DNA of 64,000 nt from Paratinospora sagittata (taxonomy: Eukaryota; Streptophyta; Magnoliopsida; Ranunculales; Menispermaceae). A model generated the notes under the pieces. That model had not been told where the DNA came from. It saw only the letters and a list, made by a program, of their open reading frames with translations, and searched no databases. The translations under genes were made by a program, and so were the position numbers. Shown in pieces: positions 52,235-62,905 of the stretch. Every line of letters starts with the position of its first letter. Position 1 is the first letter of the stretch. The DNA is taken from positions 34,360,741-34,424,740 of the forward strand of contig CM069593.1 in the NCBI GenBank assembly GCA_035771175.1, given 5' to 3'.

Positions 52235-53419
52235 AAATAGAAAGATCACGGCAACAGCTTTATAGCGAGTTATCAAATGGGATAGCGCGCTAGAGACAAT
52301 TTTTTATAAAAACAAATGTTTTATTATAGAACCCTATCAGCGTGCTATCAACACCAATAGTGCGTTAGTGCCTTATAGAAAATTTTGGCAAATTTGTGGA
52401 AAGCCTTATTTTAAAAATCTAAGGAACCATTCCGTTAACTCAAAACATATTGAGATAAGATTATAAACTTTAAAATAATTCAACACTCATTGAAATTATG
52501 ATTAAAACCTTTCAAAAAACATTTTTTTCAAAATGAAATACTATATCGAAGTGATTTTGAAGACTTTGTAATTTTCAGAGTTTTAGTGCTGAGATTGATC
52601 GAGAGGTTACCCTACACACCAAAGACCAAATCAATGCATTAGACATGATATATGTCTTCGTTCTTCGAGCTTGATGTTTGTAGACTTCGATAGCTATTGT
52701 TTGATGTGCTGTTGATGATTAGTTGTAGCTCTTAGAAAAAAAATACAGGTGATGTGCACTTGTTTGATGTGTTTTCTTACCGAGAACACTTCATATACTT
52801 ACAGTTTTAAACAATAGATAGCCTCTGGAAATCTCAGCACAAAAGGGATAAAATGAAGAACTTGCGAAATAATGAGGTTATCTTCAAGACAGTTTGCAAT
52901 TTTGATTCAGTTAGAAGATTGTTTGGGCAAATGCAAGAATCACGACTTTCTTCTTTTTAAACACTCTTTGGAAAGCTCAGTCTAACTTGCAAAAATCGTG
53001 TTCTATCTTTGAAAATCAGAGAATGAGGGCTTTATAAAATTAGCAGTTGCAGGTTAAAGTGCAAGAGAGTACAGAATGATTTGAATTCAAAAAGTTGTTT
53101 AATCCAAAGTTGTTTTGGGCGTGCTAGACAACGGGAATCATCAAGGTCTTAGTAGAGAATATTTCAATTAAGATAACCTAGCAAAATTGTGTAAGGAATA
53201 GAAAAATGGTGCAAGCAGAAGTGCCCACATTTTTCTCGTTAGAAATATCAGATTTTTGTCTCAGACGTGGATTGCGTGCTTTTGGGTTGTGTATCATGTT
53301 CTCTATTGAAAGATAGCAGGCTACAGGAGGTCTATGTACACAAACCCTAGAGCTCGAGCTTTTGACTTTCCGATAGCGTGTTATCAAGGCTTATGGCGCG
53401 CTATTGCCCATTTTACTAA
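52235..53419 (+). repeat. Monomer copy 45 (1,185 bp)
   Basis: aaatagaaag, ttttttataaa, gctatcaac, ccgttaactc, tttcaaaaaac, accaaatc, gatgtttg, gtgctgttg, and the GT loss giving tcgtgttct. 3' end shares atggtgcaag and ctacaggagg with copy 44; agctttt near 53357 is private. Confidence 0.98.
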
Positions 53420-54604
53420 AAATAGAAAGATCACGGCAACAGCTTTATAGCGAGTTATCAAATGGGATAGCGCGCTAGAGACAATTTTTTATTAAAACAT
53501 ATGTTTTATTATAGAACCCTATCAGCGTGCTATCAACACCAATAGTGCGTTAGTGCCTTATAGAAAATTTTGGCAAATTTGTGGAAAGACTTATTTTAAA
53601 AATCTAAGGAACCATTCCGTTGACTCAAAACATATTGAGATAAGATTATAAACTTTAAAATAATTCAACACTCATTGAAATTATGATTAAAACCTTTCGA
53701 AAAACATTTTTTTCAAAATGAAATACTATATCGAAGTGATTTTGAAGACTTTGGAATTTTCAGAGTTTTAGTGCTGAGATTGATCGAGAGGTTACCCTAC
53801 ACACCAAAGATCAAATCAATGCATTAGACATGATATATGTCTTCGTTCTTCGAGCTTGATGTTTGTAGACTTCGATAGCTATTGTTTGATGTGCTGTTGA
53901 TGATTAGTTGTAGCTCTTAGAAAAAAAATACAGGTGATGTGCACTTGTTTGATGTGTTTTCTTACCGAGAACACTTCATATACTTACAGTTTTAAACAAT
54001 AGATAGCCTCTGGAAATCTCAGCACAAAAGGGATAAAATGAAGAACTTGCGAAATAATGAGGTTATCTTCAAGACAGTTTGCAATTTTGATTCAGTTAGA
54101 AGATTGTTTGGGCAAATGCAAGAATCACGACTTTCTTCTTTTTAAACACTCTTTGGAAAGCTCAGTCTAACTTGCAAAAATCGTGTTCTATCTTTGAAAA
54201 TCAGATAATGAGGGCTTTATAAAATTAGCAGTTGCAGGTTAAAGTGCAAGAGAGTACAGAATGATTTGAATTCAAAAAGTTGTTTAATCCAAAGTTGTTT
54301 TGGGCGTGCTAGACAACGGGAATCATCAAGGTCTTAGTAGAGAATATTTCAATTAAGATAACCTAGCAAAACTGTGTAAGGAATAGAAAAATGGAGCAAG
54401 CAGAAGTGCCCACATTTTTCTCGTTAGAAATATCAGATTTTTGTCTCAGACGTGGATTGCGTGCTTTTGGGTTGTGTATCATGTTCTCTATTGACAGATA
54501 GCAGGCTACAGGAGGTCTATGTACACAAACCCTAGAGCTCGAGTATTTGACTTTCCGATAGCGTGTTATCAAGGCTTATGGCGTGCTATTGCCCATTTTA
54601 CTAA
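53420..54604 (+). repeat. Monomer copy 46 (1,185 bp)
   Basis: aaatagaaag, gctatcaac, gatgtttg and gtgctgttg as copy 45; private attaaaacatatg and aaagactta; cagataatg near 54202, gagtatttg, and ggcgtgctat at the 3' end, states that recur in copy 49. Confidence 0.98.
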
Positions 54605-56966
54605 AAATGGAAAGATCACGGCAACAGCTTTATAGCGTGTTATCAAATGGGACAGTGCGATAGAGACAATTTTTTATAAAAACAAATGTTTTATTATAGA
54701 ACCCTATCAGCGTGCTATCAACACCAATAGTGCGTTAGTGCCTTATAGAAAATTTTGGCAAATTTGTGGAAAGGCTTATTTTAAAAATCTAAGGAACCAT
54801 TCCGTTGACTCAAAACATATTGAGATAAGATTATAAACTTTAAAATAATTCAACACTCATTGAAATTATGATTAAAACCTTTCGAAAAACATTTTTTTCA
54901 AAATGAAATACTATATCGAAGTGATTTTGAAGACTTTGCAATTTTCAGAGTTTTAGTGCTGAGATTGATCGAGAGGTTACCCTACACACCAAAGATCAAA
55001 CCAATGCATTAGACATGATATATGTCTTCGTTCTTCGAGCTTGATCTTTGTAGACTTCGAGAGCTATTGTTTGATGTGTTGTTGATGATTAGTTGTAGCT
55101 CTTAGAAAAAAAATACAGGTGATGTGCACTTGTTTGATGTGTTTTCTTACCGAGAACACTTCATATACTTACAGTTTTAAACAATAGATAGCCTCTGGAA
55201 ATCTCAGCACAAAAGGGATAAAATGAAGAACTTGCGAAATAATGAGGTTATCTTCAAGACAGTTTGCAATTTTGATTCAGTTAGAAGATTGTTTGGGCAA
55301 ATGCAAGAATCACGACTTTCTTCTTTTTAAACACTCTTTGGAAAGCTTAGTCTAACTTGCAAAAATCGTGTTCTATCTTTGAAAATCAGAGAATGAGGGC
55401 TTTATAAAATTAGCAGTTGCAGGTTAAAGTGCAAGAGAGTACAGAATGATTTGAATTCAAAAAGTTGTTTAATCCAAAGTTGTTTTGGGCGTGCTAGACA
55501 ACGAGAATCATCAAGGTCTTAGTAGAGAATATTTCAATTAAGATAACCTAGCAAAACTGTGAAAGGAATAGAAAAATGGAGCAAGCAGAAGTGCCCACAT
55601 TTTTCTCGTTAGAAATATCAGATTTTTGTCTCAGACGTGGATTGCCTGCTTTTGGGTTGTGTATCATGTTCTCTATTGACAGATAGCAGGTTATAGCAGG
55701 TCTATGTACACAAACCCTAGAGCTCGAGTTTTTGACTTTCCGATAGCGTGTTATCAAGGCTTATGGCGCGCTATTGCCCTTTTTACTAAAAATGGAAAGA
55801 TCACGGCAACAGCTTTATAGCGAGTTATCAAATGGGATAGCGCGCTAGAGACAATTTTCCATAAAAACAAATGTTTTATTATAGAACCCTATCAGCGTGC
55901 TTTCAACACCAATAGTGCATTAGTGCCTTATAGAAAATTTTGGCAAATTTGTGGAAAGCCTTATTTTAAAAATCTAAGGAACCATTCCGTTGACTCAAAA
56001 CATATTGAGATAAGATTATAAACTTTAAAATAATTCAACACTCATTGAAATTATGATTAAAACCTTTCCAAAAACATTTTTTTCAAAATGAAATACTATA
56101 TCGAAGTGATTTTGAAGACTTTGCAATTTTCAGAGTTTTAGTGCTGAGATTGATCGAGAGGTTACCCTACACACCAAAGATCAAACCAATGCATTAGACA
56201 TGATATATGTCTTCGTTCTTCGAGCTTGATCTTTGTAGACTTCGATAGCTATTGTTTGATGTGTTGTTGATGATTAGTTGTAGCTCTTAGAAAAAAAATA
56301 CAGGTGATGTGCACTTGTTTGATGTGTTTTCTTACCGAGAACACTTTATATACTTACAGTTTTAAACAATAGATAGCCTCTGGAAATCTCAGCACAAAAG
56401 GGATAAAATGAAGAACTTGCGAAATAATGAGGTTATCTTCAAGACAGTTTGCAATTTTGATTCAGTTAGAAGATTGTTTGGGCAAATGCAAGAATCACGA
56501 CTTTCTTCTTTTTAAACACTCTTTGGAAAGCTCAGTCTAACTTGCAAAAATCGTGTGTTCTATCTTTGAAAATCAGAGAATGAGGGCTTTATAAAATTAG
56601 CAGTTGCAGGTTAAAGTGCAAGAGAGTACAAAATGATTTGAATTCAAAAAGTTGTTTAATCAAAAGTTGTTTTGGGCGTGCTAGACAACGGGAATCATCA
56701 AGGTCTTAGTAGAGAATATTTCAATTAAGATAACCTAGCAAAACTGTGAAAGGAATAGAAAAATGGAGCAAGCAGAAGTGCCCACATTTTTCTCGTTAGA
56801 AATATCAGATTTTTGTCTCAGACGTGGATTGCGTGCTTTTGGGTTGTGTATCATTTTCTCTATTGACAGATAGCAGGCTATAGCAGGTCTATGTACACAA
56901 ACCCTAGAGCTCGAGTTTTTGACTTTCCGATAGCGTGTTATCAAGGCTTATGGCGCGCTATTGCCC
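54152..56966 (+). repeat. Segmental duplication, upstream copy (~2.8 kb)
   Basis: This stretch is repeated 3,559 bp downstream (1185+1187+1187) with only about six differences noticed. Shared rare states include cagataatg, gacagtgcgatag, cgagagc, agcttag, acgagaatc, gtgcattag, tttccaaaaac, actttatatac and acaaaatg. The match breaks at about 54151 and 56967. Confidence 0.88.
54605..55789 (+). repeat. Monomer copy 47 (1,185 bp)
   Basis: agcgtgttatc and gacagtgcgatag at the start, cgagagc near 55059, agcttag, acgagaatc, caggttatag. All recur in copy 50 exactly 3,559 bp away. Private attgcctgc at 55646. Confidence 0.98.
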
Positions 56967-56976
56967 ATTTTACTAA
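55790..56976 (+). repeat. Monomer copy 48 (1,187 bp)
   Basis: gtgcattag, tttccaaaaac, actttatatac, acaaaatg, atcaaaag: all repeated in copy 51. Private ttttccata and atcattttc. Confidence 0.98.
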
Positions 56977-58163
56977 AAATGGAAAGATCACGACAACAGC
57001 TTTATAGCGAGTTATCAAATGGGATAGCGCGCTAGAGACAATTTTTCATAAAAACAAATGTTTTTTTATAGAACCCTATCAGCGTGTTTTCAACACCAAT
57101 AGGGCGTTAGTGCCTTATAGAAAAATTTGGCAAATTTGTGAAAGCCGTATTTTAAAAATCTAAGGAACTATTCCGTTAACTCAAAACATATTGAGATAAG
57201 ATTATAAACTTTAAAATAATTCAACACTCATTGAAATTATGACTAGAACCTTTCGAAAAACATTTTTTTTCAAAATGAAATACTATATCGAAGTGATTTT
57301 GAAGACTTTGCAATTTTTAGAGTTTTAGTGCTGAGATTGATCGAGAGGTTACCCTACACACCAAAGATCAAACCAATGCATTAGACATGATATATGTCTT
57401 CGTTCTTCGAGCTTGATCTTTGTACACTTCGATAGCTATTGTTTGATGTGTTGTTGATGATTAGTTGTAGCTCTTAGAAAAAAAAAATACAGGTGATGTG
57501 CACTTGTTTGATGTGTTTTCTTACCGAGAACACTTCATATACTTACAGTTTTAAACAATAGATAGCCTCTGGAAATCTCAGCACAAAAGGGATAAAATGA
57601 AGAACTTGCGAAATAATGAGGTTATCTTCAAGACAGTTTGCAATTTTGATTCAGTTAGAAGATTGTTTGGGCAAATGCAAGAATCACGACTTTCTTCTTT
57701 TTAAACACATTTTGGAAAGCTCAGTCTAACTTGCAAAAATCGTGTTCTATCTTTGAAAATCAGATAATGAGGGCTTTATAAAATTAGCAGTTGCAGGTTA
57801 AAGTGCAAGAGAGTACAGAATGATTTGAATTCAAAAAGTTGTTTAATCCAAAGTTGTTTTGGGCGTGCTAGACAACGGGAATCATCAAGGTCTTAGTAGA
57901 GAATATTTCAATTAAGATAACCTAGCAAAACTGTGTAAGGAATAGAAAAATGGAGCAAGCAGAAGTGCCCACATTTTTCTCGTTAGAAATATCAGATTTT
58001 TGTCTCAGACGTGGATTGCGTGCTTTTGGGTTGTGTATCATGTTCTCTATTGACAGATAGCAGGCTACAGGAGGTCTATGTACACAAACCCTAGAGCTCG
58101 AGTATTTGACTTTCCGATAGCGTGTTATCAAGGCTTATGGCGTGCTATTGCCCATTTTACTAA
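56977..58163 (+). repeat. Monomer copy 49 (1,187 bp, A-like patch)
   Basis: Between ~57120 and ~57275 it has block-A states inside block C (see patch entry). Private agggcgttag, gccgtatt, tgtacactt, a run of ten A at ~57478 and cacattttgg. Its 3' third copies that of copy 46. Confidence 0.98.
57118..57275 (+). repeat. A-like patch inside block C
   Basis: Copy 49 shows gaaaaattt, tgtgaaagcc without the extra G, aactattcc, gacta and a T8 run, all block-A states, while the bases before it (cagcgtg) and after it (tgtgcactt) are of B/C type. Confidence 0.75.
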
Positions 58164-60525
58164 AAATGGAAAGATCACGGCAACAGCTTTATAGCGTGTT
58201 ATCAAATGGGACAGTGCGATAGAGACAATTTTTTATAAAAACAAATGTTTTATTATAGAACCCTATCAGCGTGCTATCAACACCAATAGTGCGTTAGTGC
58301 CTTATAGAAAATTTTTGCAAATTTGTGGAAAGGCTTATTTTAAAAATCTAAGGAACCATTCCGTTGACTCAAAACATATTGAGATAAGATTATAAACTTT
58401 AAAATAATTCAACACTCATTGAAATTATGATTAAAACCTTTCGAAAAACATTTTTTTCAAAATGAAATACTATATCGAAGTGATTTTGAAGACTTTGCAA
58501 TTTTCAGAGTTTTAGTGCTGAGATTGATCGAGAGGTTACCCTACACACCAAAGATCAAACCAATGCATTAGACATGATATATGTCTTCGTTCTTCGAGCT
58601 TGATCTTTGTAGACTTCGAGAGCTATTGTTTGATGTGTTGTTGATGATTAGTTGTAGCTCTTAGAAAAAAAATACAGGTGATGTGCACTTGTTTGATGTG
58701 TTTTCTTACCGAGAACACTTCATATACTTACAGTTTTAAACAATAGATAGCCTCTGGAAATCTCAGCACAAAAGGGATAAAATGAAGAACTTGCGAAATA
58801 ATGAGGTTATCTTCAAGACAGTTTGCAATTTTGATTCAGTTAGAAGATTGTTTGGGCAAATGCAAGAATCACGACTTTCCTCTTTTTAAACACTCTTTGG
58901 AAAGCTTAGTCTAACTTGCAAAAATCGTGTTCTATCTTTGAAAATCAGAGAATGAGGGCTTTATAAAATTAGCAGTTGCAGGTTAAAGTGCAAGAGAGTA
59001 CAGAATGATTTGAATTCAAAAAGTTGTTTAATCCAAAGTTGTTTTGGGCGTGCTAGACAACGAGAATCATCAAGGTCTTAGTAGAGAATATTTCAATTAA
59101 GATAACCTAGCAAAACTGTGAAAGGAATAGAAAAATGGAGCAAGCAGAAGTGCCCACATTTTTCTCGTTAGAAATATCAGATTTTTGTCTCAGACGTGGA
59201 TTGCGTGCTTTTGGGTTGTGTATCATGTTCTCTATTGACAGATAGCAGGTTATAGCAGGTCTATGTACACAAACCCTAGAGCTCGAGTTTTTGACTTTCC
59301 GATAGCGTGTTATCAAGGCTTATGGCGCGCTATTGCCCTTTTTACTAAAAATGGAAAGATCACGGCAACAGCTTTATAGCGAGTTATCAAATGGGATAGC
59401 GCGCTAGAGACAATTTTTCATAAAAACAAATGTTTTATTATAGAACCCTATCAGCGTGCTTTCAACACCAATAGTGCATTAGTGCCTTATAGAAAATTTT
59501 GGCAAATTTGTGGAAAGCCTTATTTTAAAAATCTAAGGAACCATTCCGTTGACTCAAAACATATTGAGATAAGATTATAAACTTTAAAATAATTCAACAC
59601 TCATTGAAATTATGATTAAAACCTTTCCAAAAACATTTTTTTCAAAATGAAATACTATATCGAAGTGATTTTGAAGACTTTGCAATTTTCAGAGTTTTAG
59701 TGCTGAGATTGATCGAGAGGTTACCCTACACACCAAAGATCAAACCAATGCATTAGACATGATATATGTCTTCGTTCTTCGAGCTTGATCTTTGTAGACT
59801 TCGATAGCTATTGTTTGATGTGTTGTTGATAATTAGTTGTAGCTCTTAGAAAAAAAATACAGGTGATGTGCACTTGTTTGATGTGTTTTCTTACCGAGAA
59901 CACTTTATATACTTACAGTTTTAAACAATAGATAGCCTCTGGAAATCTCAGCACAAAAGGGATAAAATGAAGAACTTGCGAAATAATGAGGTTATCTTCA
60001 AGACAGTTTGCAATTTTGATTCAGTTAGAAGATTGTTTGGGCAAATGCAAGAATCACGACTTTCTTCTTTTTAAACACTCTTTGGAAAGCTCAGTCTAAC
60101 TTGCAAAAATCGTGTGTTCTATCTTTGAAAATCAGAGAATGAGGGCTTTATAAAATTAGCAGTTGCAGGTTAAAGTGCAAGAGAGTACAAAATGATTTGA
60201 ATTCAAAAAGTTGTTTAATCAAAAGTTGTTTTGGGCGTGCTAGACAACGGGAATCATCAAGGTCTTAGTAGAGAATATTTCAATTAAGATAACCTAGCAA
60301 AACTGTGAAAGGAATAGAAAAATGGAGCAAGCAGAAGTGCCCACATTTTTCTCGTTAGAAATATCAGATTTTTGTCTCAGACGTGGATTGCGTGCTTTTG
60401 GGTTGTGTATCATGTTCTCTATTGACAGATAGCAGGCTATAGCAGGTCTATGTACACAAACCCTAGAGCTCGAGTTTTTGACTTTCCGATAGCGTGTTAT
60501 CAAGGCTTATGGCGCGCTATTGCCC
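57711..60525 (+). repeat. Segmental duplication, downstream copy (~2.8 kb)
   Basis: Partner of the 54152 segment at a constant offset of 3,559 bp. Between the two partners lies most of copy 49, which has no second version, so the duplicated unit was about three monomers with its third monomer later replaced or converted. Confidence 0.88.
58164..59348 (+). repeat. Monomer copy 50 (1,185 bp)
   Basis: Near-exact duplicate of copy 47; differences are atttttgcaa near 58315 and ctttcctct near 58876, and the common attgcgtgc. Confidence 0.98.
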
Positions 60526-60535
60526 TTTTTACTAA
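59349..60535 (+). repeat. Monomer copy 51 (1,187 bp)
   Basis: Near-exact duplicate of copy 48; private gttgataatt near 59828. Confidence 0.98.
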
Positions 60536-61720
60536 AAATGGAAAGCTCACGGCAACAGCTTTATAGCGAGTTATCAAATGGGATAGCGCGCTAGAGACAA
60601 TTTTTCATAAAAACAAATGTTTTATTATAGAACCCTATCAGCGTGCTTTCAACACCAATAGTGCGTTAGTGCCTTATAGAAAATTTTGGCAAATTTGTGG
60701 AAAGCCTTATTTTAAAAATCTAAGGAACCATTCCGTTGACTCAAAACATATTGAGATAAGATTATAAACTTTAAAATAATTCAACACTCATTGAAATTAT
60801 GATTAAAACCTTTCGAAAAACATTTTTTTCAAAATGAAATACTATATCGAAGTGATTTTGAAGACTTTGCAATTTTCAGAGTTTTAGTGCTGAGATTGAT
60901 CGAGAGGTTACCCTACACACCAAAGATCAAACCAATGCATTAGACATGATATATGTCTTCGTTCTTCGAGCTTGATCTTTGTAGACTTCGATAGCTATTG
61001 TTTGATGTGTTGTTGATGATTAGTTGTAGCTCTTAGAAAAAAAATACAGGTGATGTGCACTTGTTTGATGTGTTTTCTTACCGAGAACACTTCATATACT
61101 TACAGTTTTAAACAATAGATAGCCTCTGGAAATCTCAGCACAAAAGGGATAAAATGAAGAACTTGCGAAATAATGAGGTTATCTTCAAGACAGTTTGCAA
61201 TTTTGATTCAGTTAGAAGATTGTTTGGGCAAATGCAAGAATCACGACTTTCTTCTTTTTAAACACTCTTTGGAAAGCTGAGTCTAACTTGCAAAAATCGT
61301 GTTCTATCTTTGAAAATCAGAGAATGAGGGCTTTATAAAATTAGCAGTTGCAGGTTAAAGTGGAAGAGAGTACAGAATGATTTGAATTCAAAAAGTTGTT
61401 TAATCCAAAGTTGTTTTGGGCGTGCTAGACAACGGGAATCATCAAGGTCTTAGTAGAGAATATTTCAATTAAGATAACCTAGCAAAACTGTGAAAGGAAT
61501 AGAAAAATGGAGCAAGCAGAAGTGCCCACATTTTTCTCGTTAGAAATATCACATTTTTGTCTCAGACGTGGATTGCGTGCTTTTGGGTTGTGTATCATGT
61601 TCTCTATTGACAGATAGCAGGCTATAGCAGGTCTATGTACACAAACCCTAGAGCTCGAGTTTTTGACTTTCCGATAGCGTGTTATCAAGGCTTATGGCGC
61701 GCTATTGCCCTTTTTACTAA
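60536..61720 (+). repeat. Monomer copy 52 (1,185 bp)
   Basis: Private gaaagctcac at the start, agctgagtc near 61276, agtggaagag, and atcacattt near 61548; otherwise block C consensus. Confidence 0.98.
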
Positions 61721-62905
61721 AAATGGAAAGATCACGGCAACAGCTTTATAGCGAGTTATCAAATGGGATAGCGCGCTAGAGACAATTTTTCATAAAAACA
61801 AATGTTTTATTATAGAACCCTATCAGCGTGCTTTCAACACCAATAGTGCGTTAGTGCCTTATAGAAAATTTTGGCAAATTTGTGGAAAGCCTTATTTTAA
61901 AAATCTAAGGAACCATTCCGTTGACTCAAAACATATTGAGATAAGATTATAAACTTTAAAATAATTCAACACTCATTGAAATTATGATTAAAACCTTTAG
62001 AAAAACATTTTTTTCAAAATGAAATACTATATCGAAGTGATTTTGAAGACTTTGCAATTTTCAGAGTTTTAGTGCTGAGATTGATCGAGAGGTTACCCTA
62101 CACACCAAAGATCAAACCAATGCATTAGACATGATATATGTCTTCGTTCTTCGAGCTTGATCTTTGTAGACTTCGATAGCTATTGTTTGATGTGTTGTTG
62201 ATGATTAGTTGTAGCTCTTAGAAAAAAAATACAGGTGATGTGCACTTGTTTGATGTGTTTTCTTACCGAGAACACTTCATATACTTACAGTTTTAAACAA
62301 TAGATAGCCTCTGGAAATCTCAGCACAAAAGGGATAAAATGAAGAACTTGCGAAATAATGAGGTTATCTTCAAGACAGTTTGCAATTTTGATTCAGTTAG
62401 AAGATTGTTTGGGCAAATGCAAGAATCACGACTTTCTTCTTTTTAAACACTCTTTGGAAAGCTCAGTCTAACTTGCAAAAAACGTGTTCTATCTTTGAAA
62501 ATCAGAGAATGAGGGCTTTATAAAATTAGCAGTTGCAGGTTAAAGTGCAAGAGAGTACAGAATGATTTGAATTCAAAAAGTTGTTTAATCCAAAGTTGTT
62601 TTGGGCGTGCTAGACAACGGGAATCATCAAGGTCTTAGTAGAGAATATTTCAATTAAGATAACCTAGCAAAACTGTGAAAGGAATAGAAAAATGGAGCAA
62701 GCAGAAGTGCCCACATTTTTCTCGTTAGAAATATCAGATTTTTGTCTCAGACGTGGATTGCGTGCTTTTGGGTTGTGTATCATGTTCTCTATTGACAGAT
62801 AGCAGGCTATAGCAGGTCTATGTACACAAACCCTAGAGCTCGAGTTTTTGACTTTCCGATAGCGTGTTATCAAGGCTTATGGCGCGCTATTGCCCTTTTT
62901 ACTAA
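61721..62905 (+). repeat. Monomer copy 53 (1,185 bp)
   Basis: cctttagaaa instead of cctttcgaaa, and aaaaaacgtg instead of aaaaatcgtg; both are shared only with copy 54. Confidence 0.98.
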
